Shown piece after piece: positions 8,127 through 16,147 of a stretch of DNA of 64,000 nucleotides (within the stretch, counting starts at the first letter, position 1; each line of letters begins with the position of its first letter). The notes under the pieces were generated by a model. It was not told the origin of the DNA. It did no database searches and saw only the letters and a list, made by a program, of their open reading frames with translations. The stretch spans positions 1,207,630 through 1,271,629 of the forward strand of contig NZ_CP078077.1 in the NCBI RefSeq assembly GCF_023101185.1, read 5' to 3'. Position numbers and translations under genes: made by a program. The stretch comes from Microbacterium galbinum (GTDB taxonomy: Bacteria > Actinomycetota > Actinomycetes > Actinomycetales > Microbacteriaceae).

Positions 8127-8215
8127 GTGCGCGTGACTCCGGAGAATCGGAGGGTTCGGGCCGGATTCGACCGAATCGGGGCCGGCGGCACAAGGTCTTC
8201 CGGAGATACGCGCAC
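8127..8215. repeat. 89-bp inverted-repeat element, copy 4 (ACTCCGGA type)
   Basis: The ends GTGCGCGTGACTCCGGA and its near-complement (TTCCGGAGATACGCGCAC) form an imperfect inverted repeat. The inner text (GAATCGG, then TCGGGCCGGATTCG) is closely matched in the copy at 31439, showing that elements with different outer ends share interiors. Confidence 0.7.
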
Positions 8216-8287
8216 CGTCCGTCACACTTCCCCCGGCCACGGCGTCAACACTTCGACGGCGCACCCCGCGCCGACGAAGGAGACAAC

Positions 8288-8737
8288 GTGTCGCACGTCA
8301 ACATCGGCAAGACCTACCCCGCTCCCTACCAGGCGATGCTCGCGTTCGCGGGCACGGCCGCCGAGGCCGGAACGGATGCCGGGCTCTCGCCGCTGCTCGT
8401 CGAACTGGTGAAGGTGCGGGCCTCGCAGCTCAACGGCTGCGCGTTCTGCCTGCGCATGCACGCCGCGGATGCCGTGAAGCACGGCGAGACCGCCGACCGA
8501 CTGGCCGTGCTCGCCGGCTGGTGGGAGTCGCAGTACTTCAGCCCCGAGGAGCAGGCCGCCCTCGTCATCGCCGAGCGGGTGACGCTGATCGGCGACCACG
8601 GGCGTCTGCCCGATCGCGGCATCACGCCCGAAGACGTGCTGACCGAGAAGCAGATCGCCGCGGTCACCTGGCTCGTCGTCGTGATCAACAGCTGGAACCG
8701 GATCGCGATCACGAGCCAGTACCCCGTCGCGCCCTGA
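8288..8737 (+). CDS. AhpD-like carboxymuconolactone decarboxylase-family protein
   Basis: A 149-residue all-helical protein of the AhpD/CMD family. The redox pair CAFC in SQLNGCAFCLRMHAADA (residues ~47-63) with the downstream His matches the alkylhydroperoxidase D active site Cys-x2-Cys-x3-His. It therefore probably has peroxidase or disulfide-reductase activity. The GTG at 8288 is chosen because AAGGAGA precedes it and the text SHVNIGKTYPAPYQAML fits the family start. It stands alone after three repeat elements and is followed by a strong hairpin at 8762-8795. Confidence 0.85.
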   Translation: MSHVNIGKTYPAPYQAMLAFAGTAAEAGTDAGLSPLLVELVKVRASQLNGCAFCLRMHAADAVKHGETADRLAVLAGWWESQYFSPEEQAALVIAERVTLIGDHGRLPDRGITPEDVLTEKQIAAVTWLVVVINSWNRIAITSQYPVAP

Positions 8738-8761
8738 CCGCGCGCGGGCCCGAACGGAGAG

Positions 8762-8795
8762 GGAGGGGAGGATGCTCCCCAGCCTCCTCCCCTCC
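8762..8795. terminator. Hairpin terminator after the AhpD-like gene
   Basis: An 11-bp perfect stem, GGAGGGGAGGA with TCCTCCCCTCC, closes a 12-nt loop 24 bp after the stop codon. It lies between convergent genes and may serve both. There is no clear T-tract. Confidence 0.55.
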
Positions 8796-8888
8796 GTGAT
8801 GCCCCGGTCCGACGGGGAGACGGACCGAAGACGTGGCGCGCGATGAGGGAACGGCGCCATGTACTACGACGAGACCGGTGCGATTTTC

Positions 8889-9773
8889 TTACGCGGATTC
8901 GGTGGCGACTTCGACGGGAGGATGCTCCGCCGCCCACGAGGCGAGCAGATGCAGCCGCTCGGCCGACGGCGATCCGGGTTCGGCGGTGTAGATCATGAGC
9001 ACGTTGCCGGGCTCGGCGGTGATCGCGAGTTCCTCGTAGGCGAGCGTCAGCTCACCGACGACCGGGTGCCGGAACCGCTTCGTGCCGGTGCCGTGGATCC
9101 GCACATCGTGCGCCGCCCACAACGCGCGGAAGACCTCGCTACGGGTCGACAGCTCGCCCACCAGATCCTGCATGCCCTTGTCGTGCGGGTCGCGGCCCGC
9201 CTCGGCGCGCATGATCCCGACGCACATGCTGGCGAAGAGATCCCAGTCCGGGTAGAAGTCCCGCGACGCGGGGTCGAGGAACTGGAAGCGCGCGAGATTC
9301 GGGGTGCGCCCGCCATCGCCGATCACGGGCGAGTAGAACGCGCGGCCCAGCTCGTTGGTCGCGAGCAGGTTCTGGTTCGCGTCGCGCACGAAGGCCACGG
9401 CATCCGTCATCGCGGCGAGCGCCCATGCCAGACTCGGCCGCGGGGCGCTCTGCTTCGTCGCTCGGCGGCGCGCACGCCCGCTGGCGGGCACGCCGTCGGC
9501 GGCGCGCGCCAGGTCGAGCAGATGCGCCCGCTCGGCCTCGTCGAGCAGCAGCGCCCGCGACAGCGCATCGAGAACGGATGCCGACGCCCCGGCGAGCGCG
9601 CCCCGTTCGAGTTTCGCGTAGTACTCCACGCTCACCCCGGCGAGAGTCGCGACCTCGCTGCGCCGGAGCCCGGCGACACGACGGTTGGTGCCGGCGGTGA
9701 GTCCCACCGCCTCGGGGGTGAGCCGTGCGCGGCGGGTCATCAGGAACTCGCGCACCTCGGATCGGTTGTCCAT
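8889..9773 (-). CDS. XRE-type HTH regulator with MmyB-like sensor domain, second copy
   Basis: A 294-residue paralogue of the regulator at 4624-5466. The helix-turn-helix is in GLTAGTNRRVAGLRRSEVATLAGVSVEYYAKLERG (about residues 24-58). The MmyB-like half carries the N-x-L-A-T-N-x-L-G-R-A-F motif, DPASRDFYPDWD, VGIMRAEAGRDPHD and KRFRHPVVGELTLAYE. The ATG at 9773 is the first start that gives the family N-terminus (MDNRSEVREFLMTRRARLTP). It is divergent from a zinc alcohol dehydrogenase operon, repeating the regulator/oxidoreductase pairing seen at 5.5 kb. It likely controls that operon. Confidence 0.87.
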   Translation of the reverse strand: MDNRSEVREFLMTRRARLTPEAVGLTAGTNRRVAGLRRSEVATLAGVSVEYYAKLERGALAGASASVLDALSRALLLDEAERAHLLDLARAADGVPASGRARRRATKQSAPRPSLAWALAAMTDAVAFVRDANQNLLATNELGRAFYSPVIGDGGRTPNLARFQFLDPASRDFYPDWDLFASMCVGIMRAEAGRDPHDKGMQDLVGELSTRSEVFRALWAAHDVRIHGTGTKRFRHPVVGELTLAYEELAITAEPGNVLMIYTAEPGSPSAERLHLLASWAAEHPPVEVATESA

Positions 9774-9912
9774 GACTTCAGGGTAGGTCGCAGGTCGCCT
9801 CTGCGGGAGGCGTGAGGGGTGCCCTGCCGGTACACCCCTTCGCAGGGACTCCCTCCCCCGTCGCGCGAGGCGCACAGTGGGAAGCATCCACTCAGAGAAG
9901 GAGACCACCCAG

Positions 9913-10941
9913 ATGCGTGGAGTCGTCATGCACGCCCCCGGCGATGTCCGGACCGAAGACCTCGAGATGCCCGTCATCGTCGAGCCGACCGACGCGATCA
10001 TCCGCGTCACCGCGACCTGCATCTGCGGGTCGGACCTCTGGCCGTACCGCGGCCTCGAGCCCCTCGCCCCGCACGGGCAGCGGATGGGCCACGAGTACAT
10101 CGGTGTCGTCGAGACCGTCGGCGATTCCGTGACCTCCGTCGCGCCCGGAGACTACGTCGTCGGCTCCTTTGTCGCCTCCGACAACACCTGCGAGATCTGC
10201 CAGGCGGGCTACCAGTCGCGCTGCGTGCACCAGGTGATGATGGGATCCGTCGGCACCCAGGCGCAGTACGCGCGCATCCCCCTCGCCGACGGCACCCTCG
10301 TGAAGACGCCGGGCGAGCCCTCCGCCGACCTCGTGCCGTCGCTGCTCGCGGCATCCGATGTGCTCGGCACCGGCTGGTACGCGGCCATCGCCGCCGAAGC
10401 CGGCCCCGGCAAGACCGTCGCGGTCGTCGGTGACGGCGCCGTCGGACTCCTCGGCATCCTCGCCGCGAAGCAGCTCGGTGCGGAGCGCATCATCGCGATG
10501 TCGCGGCACGCCGACCGGCAGGCGCTCGCGCGCAGATTCGGTGCGACCGACATCGTCGAGGAGCGGGGGGATGCCGGCGTCGCCGCGATCAAGGAGCTGA
10601 CCGGCGGACTCGGTGCGCACAGCACGATCGAGGCCGTCGGCACGCAGGAGTCGATGGAGCAGGCGATCCGCGCGACCCGGGCCGGCGGGCACGTCGGATA
10701 CGTCGGCGTCTCGCACGACGTGTCGCTCGACGGTTTCGAGCTGTTCTTCTCGAGCGTGCACCTGCACGGCGGGCCCGCCCCCGTGCGCGCCTACCTGCCC
10801 GAGCTGATCCAGCTCATCTGGGACCGCGAGATCGACCCCGGCGTCGTCTTCGACCTCACGCTGCACCTCGACGAGGCATCCGAGGGGTACAAGGCGATGG
10901 ATGAGCGCCGTGCGACCAAGGTGCTGCTGACGACGGACTGA
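9913..10941 (+). CDS. Zinc-dependent medium-chain alcohol dehydrogenase
   Basis: A 342-residue NAD(P)-dependent MDR enzyme. The catalytic-zinc region is CICGSD (Cys38 with His60/Glu61 in RMGHEYIG). The structural-zinc loop DNTCEICQAGYQSRC has Cys93, Cys96 and Cys104, but Asp stands where the first of four cysteines is usual, so this site may be altered. The nucleotide fold is VAVVGDGAVGLLGILAAKQLGA. GAAGGAGACC precedes the ATG at 9913. It heads an operon with a cupin and a CMD-family protein, possibly handling an aldehyde or quinone. The substrate is unknown. Confidence 0.88.
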   Translation: MRGVVMHAPGDVRTEDLEMPVIVEPTDAIIRVTATCICGSDLWPYRGLEPLAPHGQRMGHEYIGVVETVGDSVTSVAPGDYVVGSFVASDNTCEICQAGYQSRCVHQVMMGSVGTQAQYARIPLADGTLVKTPGEPSADLVPSLLAASDVLGTGWYAAIAAEAGPGKTVAVVGDGAVGLLGILAAKQLGAERIIAMSRHADRQALARRFGATDIVEERGDAGVAAIKELTGGLGAHSTIEAVGTQESMEQAIRATRAGGHVGYVGVSHDVSLDGFELFFSSVHLHGGPAPVRAYLPELIQLIWDREIDPGVVFDLTLHLDEASEGYKAMDERRATKVLLTTD

Positions 10942-10966
10942 CCGTCGGCTTTCGAGAGGAGACACC

Positions 10967-11377
10967 ATGAACATCGAAGCATCCGTTCCCACCACGAAGA
11001 ACCCGCCGGAGCAGTTCGCCGGCGACGTCTGGCTCGACGTGATCGCCGCCCCGCACGAGGCGGGCCAGCGCGCGACCGTCGCCCTCGTGCGCTTCGCGCC
11101 CGGCGCCCGCACCGCCTGGCACTCGCACGCGCGCGGCCAGTACCTGCGCGTGACCTCGGGTGTGGCCCGTTTCGGCGACCGCGACGGCAACATCATCGAG
11201 GTGCATCCGGGGCAGACGCTCTACACGCCGCCCGGCCAGGACCACTGGCACGCGGCGGCACCCGGCTGCTTCATGGAGCACATCGCGATCCTCGAAGCGG
11301 GCGACGACCCGGCGGCGACCACGACGTGGAAAGAGCACGTGACGGATGCCGAGTTCGACGGGGCGGTCGGTGCATGA
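10967..11377 (+). CDS. Cupin-domain protein
   Basis: A 136-residue single cupin. The metal-binding motif 1 is visible as AWHSHARGQYLRVTSG (about residues 45-60), and motif 2 as LYTPPGQDHWHAAAPG (81-96). The histidines would hold a divalent metal. It is most like the small cupins that sit beside CMD-family proteins and dehydrogenases in stress or aromatic-degradation operons. AGAGGAG precedes the ATG. Its stop overlaps the next start in ATGA, so it is translationally coupled to the CMD gene. Confidence 0.85.
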   Translation: MNIEASVPTTKNPPEQFAGDVWLDVIAAPHEAGQRATVALVRFAPGARTAWHSHARGQYLRVTSGVARFGDRDGNIIEVHPGQTLYTPPGQDHWHAAAPGCFMEHIAILEAGDDPAATTTWKEHVTDAEFDGAVGA

Positions 11378-11691
11378 CCGGCTGGACGGGCGGACAGCGT
11401 TCCGTCGGCGACATCGCCCCGGCCCTCGCCCACTACACGGATGCCGTGCTGTTCGACGAGGTCTGGGCCAGGCCCGAACTCTCGCCGCGCGACCGCAGTC
11501 TCGTCACGGTGTCGGCGCTCGTGACGCTCGGGGCCGTCGATCAGCTCGAGTTCCACCTGGGCTTCGCCCGCGACAACGGCGTGACCGAGGAGGAGCTGGT
11601 CGAGGCGATCACGCACTTGGCGTTCTACGTGGGCTGGCCCCGGGCGATGGGCGCGATCGCAGCGGCGCGGAAGGCGTTCGCGGCGTGCTGA
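11374..11691 (+). CDS. Carboxymuconolactone decarboxylase-family protein
   Basis: A 105-residue CMD protein lacking the CxxC pair of AhpD. It carries the gamma-carboxymuconolactone decarboxylase-like signature SPRDRSLVTVSALVTLG followed by LEFHLGFARDNGVTEEELVEAITHLAFYVGWPRAM. The Glu and His of the fold are kept (EFHLG), as in the decarboxylase/lactonase branch. It overlaps the cupin gene by 4 bp. Together with the alcohol dehydrogenase the three genes look like one small oxidoreductive operon regulated by the divergent HTH protein. Confidence 0.87.
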   Translation: MTGWTGGQRSVGDIAPALAHYTDAVLFDEVWARPELSPRDRSLVTVSALVTLGAVDQLEFHLGFARDNGVTEEELVEAITHLAFYVGWPRAMGAIAAARKAFAAC

Positions 11692-11715
11692 GTGACGGCA
11701 TACGGCTGTTCTCCT

Positions 11716-11797
11716 GCACGACTTCGGAGCTCTCGGGCGACACACGGGGGACGGATGCCGCGACGCGGCGTGTCTCGTCGGATCTCCGAAGTCGTGC
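11716..11797. repeat. 82-bp inverted-repeat element, copy 5 (AACTTCGGAG-type, GACTTCGGAG ends)
   Basis: Perfect 14-bp inverted ends, GCACGACTTCGGAG and CTCCGAAGTCGTGC, sit 24 bp after the CMD gene. The interior has a second inverted repeat (CGACAC with GTGTC) and is almost identical to copy 6 at 12465. Confidence 0.8.
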
Positions 11798-11854
11798 GGC
11801 AGCTGACCCGCGCCTACGCATAGACCGCGGCGCGAGCCCGGGTACCGTGGGCAG

Positions 11855-12448
11855 GTGTTCGAAGAGACCGTGACCGACCGCCTGATCCTCAGTCCCATCG
11901 CCTCCGCGGATGCTCGGACCGTCGCCGCGATCTTCGCGCTGCAGTCCGACCCCGCGACGTGGGCGCATCTGCCGGAGGCCGTCGAGACCGACATCTCCCA
12001 GAGCCGGGCTCGCGCGGCCGATCACGGAAAGTCGTGGGCGGAGTTCGGCCTCGGCTGGTGGTTGCTGCGGCTGCGCGCGCCCCTCGGAGACCTCGACACT
12101 GAAACGGTCATCGGGATCGGCGGGGCTGCGATCCGACCGCATCAGGCCGCCGCATGGAACCTCGGTTACCGGCTCACTCCGGGCGCCTGGGGACACGGGC
12201 TCGCGACCGAGGTCGGCCGTGCTGGCCTGGCCGCGGCGACCGCCGCCCGCCCCGATCTGCCCGTCACCGCCCGCGTGCTCGCCCACAACCGCGCGTCGTG
12301 GCGCACGCTCGAGCGGGTGGGTCTCGCGCAGGTCTGGGAGGGAGACGCGCCCGCCGACTACGCCCTCACGTCGGGCATGCAGCGACGTGTCTATGCCGAT
12401 CGAGCCCTGCCCTCGGAACTCCGCGACCGTCTCATCGCCCTGGGCTGA
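11855..12448 (+). CDS. GNAT N-acetyltransferase (RimJ/RimL type)
   Basis: A 197-residue acetyltransferase of the Acetyltransf_3 (RimJ/RimL) type. It begins VFEETVTDRLILSPIASADA, the usual family start, with TDRLILSPI at residues 7-15. The CoA-binding part GYRLTPGAWGHGLATEV is around residues 108-124, and ARVLAHNRASWRTLERVGL near 140-158 gives the N-x-x-S motif. The GTG at 11855 is the only start close to the conserved beginning. It lies between two nearly identical repeat elements and is convergent with the NamZ-like gene. The substrate is unknown. Confidence 0.85.
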   Translation: MFEETVTDRLILSPIASADARTVAAIFALQSDPATWAHLPEAVETDISQSRARAADHGKSWAEFGLGWWLLRLRAPLGDLDTETVIGIGGAAIRPHQAAAWNLGYRLTPGAWGHGLATEVGRAGLAAATAARPDLPVTARVLAHNRASWRTLERVGLAQVWEGDAPADYALTSGMQRRVYADRALPSELRDRLIALG

Positions 12449-12464
12449 TCCGATCCGGTCGCGC

Positions 12465-12555
12465 CCCCGCACAACTTCGGAGTTCTCGGGCGACACGCCG
12501 GGGGACGGATGCCGCGACGCGGCGTGTCTCGTCGGATCTCCGAAGTCGTGCGGGG
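12465..12555. repeat. Inverted-repeat element, copy 6 (AACTTCGGAG type)
   Basis: Ends CCCCGCACAACTTCGGAG and CTCCGAAGTCGTGCGGGG pair over 18 bp with one mismatch. The interior repeats that of copy 5, only 750 bp away, so the acetyltransferase gene is flanked by two close copies. Confidence 0.8.
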
Positions 12556-12560
12556 CGGGG

Positions 12561-12585
12561 CGCTTCGACGGGCTCAGCGACGCAG
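12561..12585. repeat. CTTCGACGGGCTCAG repeat, single half
   Basis: One half-copy of the CTTCGACAAGCTCAG/CTGAGCTTGTCGAAG repeat family found six more times in the window. It directly follows inverted-repeat copy 6 and precedes the NamZ-like stop codon. Confidence 0.6.
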
Positions 12586-12600
12586 AAGGGGCGGGCGGGC

Positions 12601-13782
12601 TCAGACGTACAGGAGGTCGTCGGCGACAGCATCCGCCCAGTCCGGCACCGCCAGGCGCGCGGGGTCGTCCCACTCGCCCGCGACGATCTGCGCGAAGGCG
12701 CCGCGCACGCCGAAGAGCTTCTCGAGCGGGCTCCAGTCCGACTCCCCCGGCATCGGCACGAGCGAGCGCTCGACGAGCGCGCCCGGGTGCAGCTCCTCGA
12801 CCAGCGACAGCAACCGCACGCCCGCCGACACGGGGCGCAGCGCCTCGGCATCCGTCACGTGCAGGATGATGCCCTCGCACGCCTCGCCCGCGTGGTCGCG
12901 CACGAGCGGGGTGAACCCGTAGGGCACGGCGGCCAGTCCCGGCAGGCCCGCGGCGTTGACGGCGGAGGCGTAGCGCTCCCCGTCGATGAACGGCGCCGCG
13001 ATCACACGGAACGGCACGGCGGTGCTGCGACCCTCCGACACGTTCACGCCCTCGGCGAGACAGGTTCCGGGGTACAGCAGCGTCGTGGTGGGGCTCGGCA
13101 GGTTCGGCGACGGCGGCATCCAGGTGCCCTCCCCTCCACCGATCGCCGCATCACGGGTGAGACCCGCCACCTCGACGACCTCGAGCTCGACGTCGATGCC
13201 GCGCGTGCGCACCCAGTGCCGGGCGAGTTCGCCGATCGTGAGGCCGTGGCGGATCGGCATCGTCCAGCGGCCGACGAGGGACTGCGCGCCCTCGTCGAGC
13301 ATCGGCCCCTCCGCGCGATCGAGCCGCCCGCCGAGCGGATTCGGGCGGTCGAGCACGACGACCGCGACGCCCGCATCGGCGCAGGCCTCGAGCAGGTGGC
13401 TCATCGTCCAGATGTACGTGTAGAAGCGGGCGCCGACGTCGGGCAGGTCGACGAGGACGACGTCGAGGTCGTCGAGATCGGATGCCGACGGCCGCACCGC
13501 ATCGCCGTAGAGGCTGCGCACCTCGACGCCGGTGACGGGATCGCGCAGGTCGCCGACGTGTTCTCCCTCGCGCGCCCGCCCGCTCAACCCGTGCTCGGGT
13601 CCGAACAGCCGCGTGAACGAGAAGCCCGTCGCGGCGAGCGCCTCCCTCCCCCGCAGCAGCCCGGAGGTGAGTGCGAGGTCGTTCGTCAGCATCCCGATCC
13701 TGCCGCCGGTGAGGCGGGCGAGCAGATCGGGGCGGATGTCGCGGCGGATCAGTCGGTCGATACCGAGGTGCAGGGCGGGCAT
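12601..13782 (-). CDS. namZ: NamZ-like exo-beta-N-acetylmuramidase (DUF1343)
   Basis: A 393-residue DUF1343 protein. In Bacillus subtilis and Tannerella, NamZ removes non-reducing-end MurNAc from peptidoglycan fragments. Family motifs are clear: IGMLTNDLALT (about 28-38), the catalytic-region LFGPEHGLSGRAREGEHV (56-73), VTGVEVRSLYG and LPDVGARFYTYIWTMSHLLEAC, then RPNPLGG and PGTCLAEGVNVSEGRST. No signal peptide is present, so it should act in the cytoplasm. The ATG at 13782 lies 4 bp after the MurR/RpiR gene stop. Its neighbours are a sugar ABC transporter and a hydrolase of the AmiE fold, matching the muropeptide-salvage operon of Bacillus in content. Confidence 0.87.
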   Translation of the reverse strand: MPALHLGIDRLIRRDIRPDLLARLTGGRIGMLTNDLALTSGLLRGREALAATGFSFTRLFGPEHGLSGRAREGEHVGDLRDPVTGVEVRSLYGDAVRPSASDLDDLDVVLVDLPDVGARFYTYIWTMSHLLEACADAGVAVVVLDRPNPLGGRLDRAEGPMLDEGAQSLVGRWTMPIRHGLTIGELARHWVRTRGIDVELEVVEVAGLTRDAAIGGGEGTWMPPSPNLPSPTTTLLYPGTCLAEGVNVSEGRSTAVPFRVIAAPFIDGERYASAVNAAGLPGLAAVPYGFTPLVRDHAGEACEGIILHVTDAEALRPVSAGVRLLSLVEELHPGALVERSLVPMPGESDWSPLEKLFGVRGAFAQIVAGEWDDPARLAVPDWADAVADDLLYV

Positions 13783-13786
13783 GTGA

Positions 13787-14653
13787 TCAGTCGATTCTGT
13801 GGTCGGTGACGGCGTTGAAGGTGCGCTGGAGGTTGTCGGCGATGGTGTCGTAGTCGGCCTGGGCGATGCGGGTGAACAGGAAGTCGAGCACCGCGAGCTG
13901 CGCGATGCGGCTGGCCATCGCGCCCGAGCGGAAGGTCGACTCGGAGACGGCGGTGAACAGCACGAGATCGCAGACCCGCGCGAGCGGCGAGCGCGGGTTG
14001 TTGGTGATCGCGACGGTGGTGGCGCCTGCACGGGCGGCGACCTCGGCCGACTGCACGATCTCGAGCGTGCGCCCGGAGTGCGAGATCGCGATGGCGACGT
14101 CGCGCTCGTCGAGCAGGGCGGCGCCGGTGAGCGCGAGATGCAGATCGGTGCGGGCCTGGGCCACGAGTCCGGCGCGGTGCAGTTTCTGCTCGAGGTCTTG
14201 AGCGGCGAGTCCGCTCGATGCGGCGCCGTAGATGTCGATGCGGCGAGCGCCGCGCACGGCGCCGACGCACGTCTCGAGCACGTCGATGTCGATCTGGCGC
14301 GCGGTGCGCTCGATGGCGGATGCCTCGGCGAAGGCGATCTTGCGCACGGTCGTGAGGGCGTCGTCGTGGCGACTGACGTCGCTCTCGGACACTTGGAAGC
14401 GCTCACGTTCGGAGGCCGTGCGGTCGAGTTCGGTGGCGAGGGCGAGGCGCAGATCGGGGTAGCCGGAGAAGCCGAGGCTCTGCGTGAATCGGGCGATGCT
14501 GGCGACCGAGGTGCCCACGGCGAGCGCCAGCTGGGTGATGGAGTTGTCGACCGCGCTCTGCGGATCGGCGAGCACGTGGGAGGCGATCCGGCGCTCGGTG
14601 GGCGTGAGCACGGAGAGCCTCTGGTGGATGGCGGTCATCGCGCTGGTGGTCAC
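13787..14653 (-). CDS. MurR/RpiR-family regulator with SIS domain
   Basis: About 288 residues. The N-terminal RpiR helix-turn-helix reads LTPTERRIASHVLADPQSAVDNSITQLALAVGTSVASIARFTQSLGFSGYPDLRLAL. The C-terminal SIS domain (about residues 115-270) has IDIYGAASSGLAAQDLEQKL and AIAISHSGRTLEIVQSAEVARAG-like text for sugar-phosphate binding. MurR of Enterobacteria senses MurNAc 6-phosphate. The start is uncertain: GTG at 14653, ATG at 14638 or a TTG at 14680 are possible and none has a clear ribosome site. It precedes namZ by 4 bp and is divergent from the ABC genes, so it should control both sides. Confidence 0.85.
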   Translation of the reverse strand: MTTSAMTAIHQRLSVLTPTERRIASHVLADPQSAVDNSITQLALAVGTSVASIARFTQSLGFSGYPDLRLALATELDRTASERERFQVSESDVSRHDDALTTVRKIAFAEASAIERTARQIDIDVLETCVGAVRGARRIDIYGAASSGLAAQDLEQKLHRAGLVAQARTDLHLALTGAALLDERDVAIAISHSGRTLEIVQSAEVAARAGATTVAITNNPRSPLARVCDLVLFTAVSESTFRSGAMASRIAQLAVLDFLFTRIAQADYDTIADNLQRTFNAVTDHRID

Positions 14654-14684
14654 GCCAAAAGGATTGCAGATTCGAATCAATAAG

Positions 14685-14699
14685 TGAAAGGAATTTTCA
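14685..14699. promoter_or_regulatory. TGAAA-N5-TTTCA palindrome, candidate MurR/RpiR operator
   Basis: TGAAAGGAATTTTCA is a 15-bp inverted repeat in the AT-rich gap between the divergent regulator and ABC-transporter genes. GAAA/TTTC half-sites of this kind are common for RpiR-family regulators. The surrounding 60 bp are much less GC-rich than the rest of the window, as expected of the promoter. Confidence 0.5.
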
Positions 14700-14805
14700 G
14701 AAAGCCCTTGATCTTCTGTAACTCATTGCCCAAAGTAGGGCAGAGGCATTCACAGCAGAGCGCCCCGGTCCCGTCCGACGGCTCTCATCAACCGAGAGGA
14801 TTCCC

Positions 14806-16092
14806 ATGCGACACCGCACCACCCGACTCGCGTTCACCGCGGGCCTTCTCGTCACCGGGCTCGCCGTCGCGGGCTGCGCTCCCGCCGCGTCCAGCGGTGA
14901 CGGGGACGGCGAAGAGGTCACCCTCAAGATCTGGTCCTGGCAGGCATCCTCGTCGCCGAAGTGGGAAGCCGTCTTCGACAAGTACGAGGAATCGCACCCC
15001 GGCGTGACCATCGAGTTCGAGGGCTACCAGCCCACCGAGTACAACCAGATCCTCGCCACCGGCCTCGAGGGCAGCGACGGACCCGACATCGCCATGCTGC
15101 GCGCCTACGGCGGCATCCAGCCCGCGATCCAGTCGGAGCAGATCGTGCCGATCGACGACATCGTCGACGGTCTCGACCAGTTCGACCCGACCGTGCTGCG
15201 CGCCGCTCAGGGCAAGGACGACGGGGCCACCTACGGCGTGCCCTTCGCGTACCAGACCATGCAGATGTTCTACAACAAGACGATGTTCGACGAGATGGGC
15301 CTCGAGGAGCCCACCGACTGGGACGAGTTCATCGAGCTGCAGGACACCCTGCTCGACGAGGGCGTGACGCCGATGGCGCTCGGCGCCCGCGAGGACTGGG
15401 TGCTGCCGATGTTCCACGACATCGTGGGCTCGGCCAACTACGGCGGCGCCGACTTCGAGGAGAAGGTGCTCGCCGGCGAGACCGACTTCACCGACCCCGC
15501 CTACGTGTCGTCGCTGCAGATCGTGCAGGACATGCAGAAGTACCTCGACAAGAACGTCAACGCGATCGCCGTCGCCGACGCCGTGCTGCAGTTCACCTCG
15601 GGCCAGGCCGCGCAGTGGCCCGGCGGCTCGTTCGACCTGCCGACGTTCCAGAACTCGGCGCCCGACACCGAGTGGGGCGTGTACGAGGTGCCGCCGGCCC
15701 CCGGCAGCGCCCTCGACCACGCGGTCACGCCGGGCTACGCCGACGGCAGCTTCGGCATCAACGCCGCGAGCGAGAACCAGGATGCCGCGACCGAGCTGCT
15801 CAACTGGATGACCACGAAGGAGTTCGGCCAGCTCGTCGCCGACGAGGTCGACCAGTTCTCGGCGCTCCCGGGCGTGACCTACTCCGACCCGCTCATGCAG
15901 GAGATGAACGAGGCGTACACCGCCAACCCGGCGCCGTACTTGCTGCTCGTCGACTTCCGCTACGGCGACCCGACCGGCACCGCAGTGCTCGGCCCGGACA
16001 TCCAGGCGATGTTCCTCGGCGACAAGACGCCCGAGCAGCTCGGCGCCGACCTGCAGTCCGGGGTCTCCACCTGGTTCACCCCGGGTTCCTGA
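14806..16092 (+). CDS. Sugar ABC transporter, solute-binding lipoprotein
   Basis: A 428-residue family-1 solute-binding protein. The signal peptide ends in the lipobox VAGC (Cys24), so it is a membrane-anchored lipoprotein. The mature part has the family text LKIWSWQASSSPKWEAVFDKYEESHPGVTIEFEGY and TYGVPFAYQTMQMFYNKTMFDEMGLEEPTDWDEF, typical of disaccharide and amino-sugar binders. GAGAGGATTCCC precedes the ATG. It is the first gene of a four-gene operon with two permeases and a serine hydrolase, divergent from murR-namZ. That setting points to a cell-wall sugar such as MurNAc or a MurNAc-containing disaccharide. No ATPase gene adjoins, so a shared MsiK-type ATPase is presumed. Confidence 0.88.
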   Translation: MRHRTTRLAFTAGLLVTGLAVAGCAPAASSGDGDGEEVTLKIWSWQASSSPKWEAVFDKYEESHPGVTIEFEGYQPTEYNQILATGLEGSDGPDIAMLRAYGGIQPAIQSEQIVPIDDIVDGLDQFDPTVLRAAQGKDDGATYGVPFAYQTMQMFYNKTMFDEMGLEEPTDWDEFIELQDTLLDEGVTPMALGAREDWVLPMFHDIVGSANYGGADFEEKVLAGETDFTDPAYVSSLQIVQDMQKYLDKNVNAIAVADAVLQFTSGQAAQWPGGSFDLPTFQNSAPDTEWGVYEVPPAPGSALDHAVTPGYADGSFGINAASENQDAATELLNWMTTKEFGQLVADEVDQFSALPGVTYSDPLMQEMNEAYTANPAPYLLLVDFRYGDPTGTAVLGPDIQAMFLGDKTPEQLGADLQSGVSTWFTPGS

Positions 16093-16147
16093 TCCGAACA
16101 CGAGGGGGCGTCGATCCGGCGCCCCCTCGCGGAGCGAAAGACACACC

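Noticed and set aside
8288..11691. Joining the AhpD-like gene and the CMD-cupin genes into one peroxide-defence operon
   Set aside because: They are separated by a convergent regulator gene and a terminator-like hairpin.
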